Shown here: positions 52,875-57,617 of the stretch, piece after piece
How positions within the stretch are numbered: the stretch's first letter is position 1
How the letters are laid out: every line of letters begins with the position of its first letter
Origin: Clostridium sp. AF27-2AA
Lineage (GTDB): Bacteria; Bacillota; Clostridia; Lachnospirales; Lachnospiraceae
Length of the DNA: 57,617 nucleotides
Direction of reading: 5' to 3'
Assembly: GCF_003478505.1 (NCBI RefSeq)
Contig: NZ_QUFI01000020.1
Location: 1-57,617, forward strand
Position numbers and translations under genes: made by a program
Notes under the pieces: model-generated
The model's input: only the letters and a program-made list of their open reading frames with translations
The model's database searches: none
What the model was told of the DNA's origin: nothing

Positions 52875-53707
52875 TGAACTGGCCTGACAACAAACGGATT
52901 GCCGTGATGATGGCATTTGACCTGGACGCAGAAACGATGTGGACCACGCACGGTGACGGCAGTACTGCCCATATGACAAACCTTTCCCGCGGCGCCTACG
53001 GCCCCAAACAGGGTGTGCCGCGCATCCTCGACATGCTGGACAGCCACCAGGTAAAGGCAACCTTTTTCATTCCCGGTGTAGTTGCTGAGCATTACCCAGA
53101 GGTCGTGAGGGAGATTGCACGCAGAGGACACGACATCGGCTTTCATGGCTATCTGCATGAGGAATCCACAAAAACTACCTATGAGCAGGAAGATGCCACC
53201 ATGCACCGCAGTGAGAAGATCATCTACGATCTGACCGGGCAGAAGATTGCCGGACACCGGGCACCGGGCGGCGTTATCCATGACTACAGCCTGCGCCTGT
53301 TTTTGGAGCACGGCTATATTTACAGCAGCAACTGGCGCGACAGTGACGGCCCGTTTCTTCATCAGATCGACGGTAAGACCGTTCCTCTGGTGGAGCTTCC
53401 GAAGGATTCCATTTTCGATGATACCGCCTACGACTTTTATACCGATGCTGCCCCGGAGCGCTACGGACTCAAATCCCCGGATGAGATGTTTGAGATCTGG
53501 AAGGAGGAATTTGATTCCCTGGCTGCAGAGGGCCGCATGATCAATTTTGTGCTGCATCCGCAGTTTGTAGGCCGGGCCAGCCGCGTGCAGATGCTCAGCC
53601 GCCTGATCGGCTACATGAAATCCCACGGCGCCTGGCTGGATACCAACCGTGCCGTTGCATCCTGGGTATTAAAAGAAAACGGTTTCCAGGTACCGGATCA
53701 TGAATAA
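52871..53707 (+). CDS. Polysaccharide deacetylase family protein 2
   Basis: 278 aa, a paralogue of the preceding product. It shares WPD-KRIAVM, the FDLDAETMW acidic site, RRGHDIGFHGYLHEESTKTT (HxxxH), KIAGHRAPGGVI and NFVLHPQFVGRASRVQMLSR. The start at 52871 has GGAGG and overlaps the upstream stop (ATGA). The pair is clearly a tandem duplication that has diverged, with different loops around the active site. No signal peptide is visible. The substrate is unknown. Confidence 0.92.
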   Translation: MMNWPDNKRIAVMMAFDLDAETMWTTHGDGSTAHMTNLSRGAYGPKQGVPRILDMLDSHQVKATFFIPGVVAEHYPEVVREIARRGHDIGFHGYLHEESTKTTYEQEDATMHRSEKIIYDLTGQKIAGHRAPGGVIHDYSLRLFLEHGYIYSSNWRDSDGPFLHQIDGKTVPLVELPKDSIFDDTAYDFYTDAAPERYGLKSPDEMFEIWKEEFDSLAAEGRMINFVLHPQFVGRASRVQMLSRLIGYMKSHGAWLDTNRAVASWVLKENGFQVPDHE

Positions 53708-55094
53708 ACAGGCGCCGGATATTCTCTCTGACCAGGCACAGAGCCACTTAAACCGTACCATCCTGAAGCTGGCCTGGCCCGCAATCCTGGAGCAGTTTCT
53801 GATCTGTATGGCTTCCCTGGCAGACACCGCCATGGTAGGCTCCATCGGTGCTTCTGCCACTGCCGCAGTGGCTGTCAACATTTCCAGCATCTGGCTCATC
53901 AATGGCTTTATCACCTCCTTAAGCGTGGGCTTTTCCTATCTGATCTCCCATGCAGTGGGCTCCGGCGATGATGCTCGTTCCCGCCGGATCACGGCCCAGG
54001 GACTTGTGTGCGCAGCCGTGCTTGGTCTTTTGCTGGCTCTTGGCGTGGAGCTCATCTGCCATCCGCTCCCCATCTGGCTTGGTGCTGCTCCGGAGGTCAT
54101 TCCCCAGGCACAGCGCTACATGCAAATCATCGGCTACGGCCTCACGGCCCAGACACTCTCGGTAGTACTCTCCGCAATTTTCCGTTCTGCCGGAAACACG
54201 CGGATCCCGCTGGCTGCCAATCTGACCTCTAACGCAGCCAACATTGTCGGAAACTTTTTCCTGATCTATCCGGTACGAAGCCTGTCCATCGGCTCCCACA
54301 CCATTTCCATCTGGGGCGCCGGGCTTGGTGTGGCGGGAGCGGCCTGCTCCACCATGCTCTCCCAGATGCTTCTGCTGGTCATTCTGCTGGTGTTCCTGAC
54401 AACTGCCAAAACACCGATCCGGCTGAATCCGTTCCATACAGATTACCATGTAGAACGGCAAGTACTCGGTCAGCTCTGGCATATCAGCATTCCGGTTCTT
54501 CTGGAACGTCTGACCCTGACCTCCGGACAGGTAGCCTTAACAGCCATGATCTCCGGGCTTGGAACCATTTCCCTGGCAGCGCACTATCTGACCAATCAGA
54601 CCGAGGGACTGCTTTATCTGCCCGCCTACGGCTTCGCCTACACAGCTACCGCGCTGGTGGGACAGGCGCTTGGTGCCGGACGCAGGGATCTGGCGGACCG
54701 GTTCGCCTTCCGCATCTGCTGGATCGGTTCTGCCGTTATTATCGCGGCCTGCGTGCCGGTTGCCATTTTTTCGAGGCCCATCATCAGCCTGTTCAGCCGG
54801 GAGCCTGAGGTCATTGCCCTGGGCAGCAAAACGCTGTTTATTGCGGCAGCCACGGAAATCTTCTTCAGCTTTACCGTCATCGCAGGCGGCATCAGCCGCG
54901 GCTCCGGCGATGTGCGTTTCTCCCTTCTGGTGAGCATCATCGGTATGTGGGGACTGCGGATCGGCCTGGTATGGCTGGCGATCCACCCACTGGCACTGGG
55001 CGTGACAGGCGTATGGCTGGCCATTGCCGCAGACTGCTTCATCCGCATGCTGCTGTGCATCTGGCGAATCAAGAGCCGAAAATGGCGGAAATAA
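53700..55094 (+). CDS. MATE-family efflux transporter
   Basis: 464 aa with twelve hydrophobic segments. It has MATE family features such as LAWPAILEQFLICMASLADT, AMVGSIGASATAAVAVN and LYLPAYGFAYTATALVGQAL. It is a cation-coupled exporter of drugs, metabolites or lipid-like compounds. Its start overlaps the deacetylase stop by eight bases, so the products may act on the same molecule. The TetR gene follows. Confidence 0.94.
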   Translation: MNKQAPDILSDQAQSHLNRTILKLAWPAILEQFLICMASLADTAMVGSIGASATAAVAVNISSIWLINGFITSLSVGFSYLISHAVGSGDDARSRRITAQGLVCAAVLGLLLALGVELICHPLPIWLGAAPEVIPQAQRYMQIIGYGLTAQTLSVVLSAIFRSAGNTRIPLAANLTSNAANIVGNFFLIYPVRSLSIGSHTISIWGAGLGVAGAACSTMLSQMLLLVILLVFLTTAKTPIRLNPFHTDYHVERQVLGQLWHISIPVLLERLTLTSGQVALTAMISGLGTISLAAHYLTNQTEGLLYLPAYGFAYTATALVGQALGAGRRDLADRFAFRICWIGSAVIIAACVPVAIFSRPIISLFSREPEVIALGSKTLFIAAATEIFFSFTVIAGGISRGSGDVRFSLLVSIIGMWGLRIGLVWLAIHPLALGVTGVWLAIAADCFIRMLLCIWRIKSRKWRK

Positions 55095-55149
55095 CGCGGC
55101 TGCCCGGAAAGCGCCAAAACAACAGAACAGAAAAAAGCAGGAGGACATT

Positions 55150-55734
55150 ATGGCAAAGAAAAACGCACGCAATACCCGCGGAAAGATTGTAAGTGCCGCA
55201 TGGAAGCTCTTCTATGAGCAGGGTTATGAGGACACCACGGTAGAGGAGATCATCGATCTGTCCGGCACCTCCAAGGGGTCCTTTTATCACTACTTTGACG
55301 GTAAGGACGCGCTCCTTTCCACCTTAAGCTCCCTGTTTGACGAAAAATACGAAGAACTGATTCAGGAGCTGTCACCAGATATGAATGCCATGGACCAGCT
55401 TCTCTTTTTAAACCAGGAACTGTTCCGCATGATCGAGAACAGCATCTCCCTGGATCTTCTGGCAAGACTGTATTCCACCCAGCTTACCACCAGTGGAGAA
55501 AAGCATCTGCTGGACCACAACCGGATCTACTATAAGCTCCTGCGAAAGATCATTGCCAAAGGACAGGCAGACGGACAGCTCAGCATCCGTTCCAATGTCA
55601 ACGAGATGGTGAAGCTCTATGCCCTGTGTGAGCGGGCCCTGCTTTATGACTGGTGCCTCTGCTCGGGAGAATACTCCTTAGTGGAATATGCCGCAAAAGT
55701 AATGCCTGGATTCTTAAGCAGCTTTCAGCCTTAA
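55150..55734 (+). CDS. TetR-family transcriptional regulator
   Basis: 194 aa. The N-terminal helix-turn-helix is RGKIVSAAWKLFYEQGYEDT, then TVEEIIDLSGTSKGSFYHYF. The C-terminal helical domain would bind a ligand. The start at 55150 has AGGAGG six bases upstream. It lies 55 bases after the MATE gene in the same direction, so it probably represses its own operon from the 51910 promoter region. This is inference; no palindrome is obvious there. Confidence 0.93.
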   Translation: MAKKNARNTRGKIVSAAWKLFYEQGYEDTTVEEIIDLSGTSKGSFYHYFDGKDALLSTLSSLFDEKYEELIQELSPDMNAMDQLLFLNQELFRMIENSISLDLLARLYSTQLTTSGEKHLLDHNRIYYKLLRKIIAKGQADGQLSIRSNVNEMVKLYALCERALLYDWCLCSGEYSLVEYAAKVMPGFLSSFQP

Positions 55735-55755
55735 CCGGCCGGAAGCTGCTTTTTT
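55716..55755 (+). terminator. Terminator of the deacetylase-MATE-TetR operon
   Basis: A perfect 9-bp stem, AAGCAGCTT/AAGCTGCTT, with an 18-base loop is followed by T4. The left arm lies in the last codons of the TetR gene. Confidence 0.88.
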
Positions 55756-55903
55756 GCCGCGCAGAACATCAGCCTCTGAAAAATATAATTTTTGTATGTA
55801 TTTTATTTTCTTTTATCGTCTAGTTTATTTTTCTTATAAAATATAGTATTTCTAAACAATTTTCCATTAATCGTACAGTATTCATTCTATACTTTATTCT
55901 GTA

Positions 55904-55932
55904 TTGTAGTCTATTTTAATCCATGCTATAAT
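55904..55932 (+). promoter_or_regulatory. Promoter of putP
   Basis: TTGTAG (55904-55909), 17 bases, TATAAT (55927-55932), preceded by about 100 bases of very AT-rich DNA that could be an UP element. A short GCTGGT/ACCAGC hairpin (55948-55966) lies in the leader. Confidence 0.78.
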
Positions 55933-55989
55933 CGAGCACATCATACAGCTGGTGCTAAAAACCAGCATGGGAATGAGGAGGAAAAATCT

Positions 55990-57525
55990 ATGGTATCAGG
56001 ACAGATCGGAATCCTGGCAGCTATTGTGATCTATCTTGTAGCAATGGTTTACGTTGGATTCTATTTCAGCAAACAGGGCAGCGGTGATTCCGCTGACGAT
56101 TTCTACTTAGGCGGTCGGAAACTGGGACCGCTTGTAACTGCCATGAGCGCGGAAGCATCCGACATGAGCAGCTGGCTCTTAATGGGACTGCCGGGCGTGG
56201 CTTATCTCTCCGGTATCGCAGACGCAGGCTGGACCGCCATCGGTCTTGGCATCGGTACTTTCTTAAACTGGCTGATTGTGGCACAGCGGCTTCGCCGCTA
56301 TTCCGTTGTCTGCAATGCCATCACTATTCCGGATTTCTTCTCCAGAAGATTTCATGATCAGAAGAACATCCTGATGTGCATCTCTGCCATCATCATCCTG
56401 ATTTTCTTTATCCCGTACACCGCGTCCGGATTTAAGGCTATCGGAACCCTGTTCTCCAGCCTGTTCGGAGTGGATTATCACGTTGCAATGATTGTGGGCG
56501 CTATCGTTATTGTCGGTTACACCGTTATGGGCGGCTTTATGGCGGTATCTACTACTGACCTGATTCAGAGTATCGTTATGACCATTTCCCTGATCGTGAT
56601 CGTATTCTACGGTATCCACATGGCAGGCGGCTGGGATGAAGTCGTAAGCAACGCAACCTCCCTGGCAGGTTACCTTTCCATGAACCACATTCACGACCGC
56701 GCAACCGGAACAGCGGCTCCGTACAGCCTGCTGACCATCGTATCTACCCTGGCATGGGGCCTTGGATATTTCGGCATGCCGCACATCCTGCTCCGTTTCA
56801 TGGCAATCGAGGATGAGAAAAAGCTTACCCTTTCCCGCCGGATTGCAACCGTATGGGTGCTGATTTCCATGTGCGTGGCTATCTTAATCGGTATCATTGG
56901 CTACGCAGCTTCCGTAGCTGGAGCGATCCCGCTTTTCAGCCAGAGTTCTGAATCTGAAACCGTCATCATCCAGTTCGCGCATCTGTTGGGACAGCACAAT
57001 TTCCTGCTTTCCTTAGTAGCAGGCGTGGTTCTGGCCGGTATCCTGGCGTGCACCATGTCCACCGCGGACTCCCAGCTGTTAACCGCAGCCTCCGGTGTCT
57101 CCCAGAACCTGCTGCAGGATTTCTTAAAGATTAAGATGAGCACCGCCGCTTCCATGATGGCAGCCCGCCTCACCGTTGTCACCATTGCTATTGTCGGCAT
57201 CTTCCTGGCATGGAATCCCGACAGCTCCGTATTCTACATCGTATCCTTCGCGTGGGCAGGTTTCGGCTCAGCATTTGGCCCGCTGGTACTCTTCTCCCTA
57301 TTCTGGAAGCGCACCAACTTACAGGGCGCTCTGGCCGGAATGGTAGCAGGCGGCGTGATGGTTTTCGTGTGGAAATACCTGGTACGCCCGATGGGCGGCA
57401 CCTGGAATATCTATGAACTGCTTCCGGCATTCGTAGTATCCGCACTGGCAATTGTAATCGTATCTCTGGCAACGAAGGCTCCGTCAGAGGAGATCTGCAA
57501 AGAGTTTGATTCTGTAGGGAAATAA
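55990..57525 (+). CDS. putP: Sodium/proline symporter
   Basis: 511 aa, SSS-family symporter with about 13 hydrophobic segments. PutP features include DDFYLGGRKLGPLVTAMSAE, then ASDMSSWLLMGLPGVAYLSG, the Na+-site region GILACTMSTADSQLLTAASG and GFGSAFGPLVLFSLFWKRTN. It imports proline with sodium. GAGGAGG precedes the start. It is a single-gene unit; the proS T-box gene for the same amino acid is about 29 kb away and not obviously co-regulated. A palindromic repeat follows ten bases after the stop. Confidence 0.93.
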   Translation: MVSGQIGILAAIVIYLVAMVYVGFYFSKQGSGDSADDFYLGGRKLGPLVTAMSAEASDMSSWLLMGLPGVAYLSGIADAGWTAIGLGIGTFLNWLIVAQRLRRYSVVCNAITIPDFFSRRFHDQKNILMCISAIIILIFFIPYTASGFKAIGTLFSSLFGVDYHVAMIVGAIVIVGYTVMGGFMAVSTTDLIQSIVMTISLIVIVFYGIHMAGGWDEVVSNATSLAGYLSMNHIHDRATGTAAPYSLLTIVSTLAWGLGYFGMPHILLRFMAIEDEKKLTLSRRIATVWVLISMCVAILIGIIGYAASVAGAIPLFSQSSESETVIIQFAHLLGQHNFLLSLVAGVVLAGILACTMSTADSQLLTAASGVSQNLLQDFLKIKMSTAASMMAARLTVVTIAIVGIFLAWNPDSSVFYIVSFAWAGFGSAFGPLVLFSLFWKRTNLQGALAGMVAGGVMVFVWKYLVRPMGGTWNIYELLPAFVVSALAIVIVSLATKAPSEEICKEFDSVGK

Positions 57526-57534
57526 AAATTTAAG

Positions 57535-57617
57535 AGCAATACCAATATAGGTCCGAAACCGGTAATCCCGGCATAGCGCTGCGCAAAATATGGGTATTGT
57601 GTTCGGACGATGCAGCT
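57535..57617. mobile_element. Second copy of the palindromic MITE-like element (truncated by window end)
   Basis: AGCAATA-CAATA-AGGTCCGAA-CCGG-AAT-CCGG-ATA matches 31532-31575 at most positions. The following GCTGCGCAAAATA ... GTTCGGACGATG matches the inverted right arm at 31835-31870. In this copy the two blocks are contiguous. The element runs past the end of the window, so its full form is unseen. Confidence 0.7.

Noticed and set aside
52838..53626. Minus-strand open frame opposite the second deacetylase gene
   Set aside because: No ribosome site or family features; the plus-strand frame shows the NodB motifs.
1..57617. CRISPR array, prophage, insertion sequence with transposase, tRNA or rRNA genes
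   Set aside because: No regularly spaced repeats, integrase, transposase or structural phage genes, or cloverleaf/rRNA sequences were seen on either strand.

Overview
The window is a Gram-positive, Firmicutes-type chromosome segment of roughly 50% GC. A low-clostridial relative in the Lachnospiraceae (Clostridium cluster XIVa) fits best. The reasons are GGAGG-type ribosome sites throughout, a complete S10-spc-alpha cluster with rpsD inside it, a type III glutamine synthetase, a T-box leader, a short (ProS type 3) prolyl-tRNA synthetase, and two endospore genes (a SipL-like protein and spoIIID). The family assignment is inference. I saw no tRNA, rRNA, CRISPR array, transposase or phage gene. 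Region 1 (1-16.8 kb, all minus strand) runs from rpsJ through the S10, spc and alpha operons to rplQ, including secY, adk, map, a KOW-domain gene, infA and a 37-codon rpmJ with a GTG start. It has a structured S10 leader, an internal promoter before rpmJ, a terminator between secY and adk, and two unusually long gaps filled by tandem hairpins of one shared repeat family. Region 2 (17-27.6 kb) holds a secreted cell-wall-binding repeat protein, glutamine synthetase III, class II aldolase and threonine synthase on the minus strand. These are followed by a CmpB-type membrane protein and a LysR regulator on the plus strand, then proS with a T-box leader. Region 3 (27.5-31.5 kb) is a glutamate/aspartate-type ABC transporter operon with a strong promoter and an unassigned leader attenuator, ending in a cytidylate-kinase-like gene. 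A 356-bp palindromic, MITE-like element follows it, and a second copy begins at the right edge of the window. Region 4 (31.9-38.5 kb) has a molybdopterin oxidoreductase with a small partner gene, overlapped by a GAF-GGDEF protein. Next come an L-cysteine desulfidase-like enzyme and a divergent LysR regulator across a perfect palindrome. Region 5 (38.2-49.4 kb) is a mosaic of small transcription units: a TSCPD protein, an orphan HicB-like protein, an RluA-type pseudouridine synthase carrying a dense cluster of DnaA-box sequences, a hemolysin III protein, a GIY-YIG nuclease, a SipL-like protein, serine acetyltransferase, a PrcB-like protein, a D-2-hydroxyacid dehydrogenase, an AAA-ATPase/PD-(D/E)XK protein with a histidine phosphatase, spoIIID, a 57-codon gene and an FUSC transporter. 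Region 6 (49.4-57.6 kb) contains a second amino-acid ABC transporter (minus strand), then a divergent operon of two tandem polysaccharide deacetylases, a MATE exporter and a TetR regulator, and finally a PutP-type sodium symporter. Taken together, the segment is a housekeeping translation block followed by nitrogen, amino-acid and envelope functions. The most notable non-coding features are the palindromic repeat families, the DnaA-box cluster and several RNA leaders.
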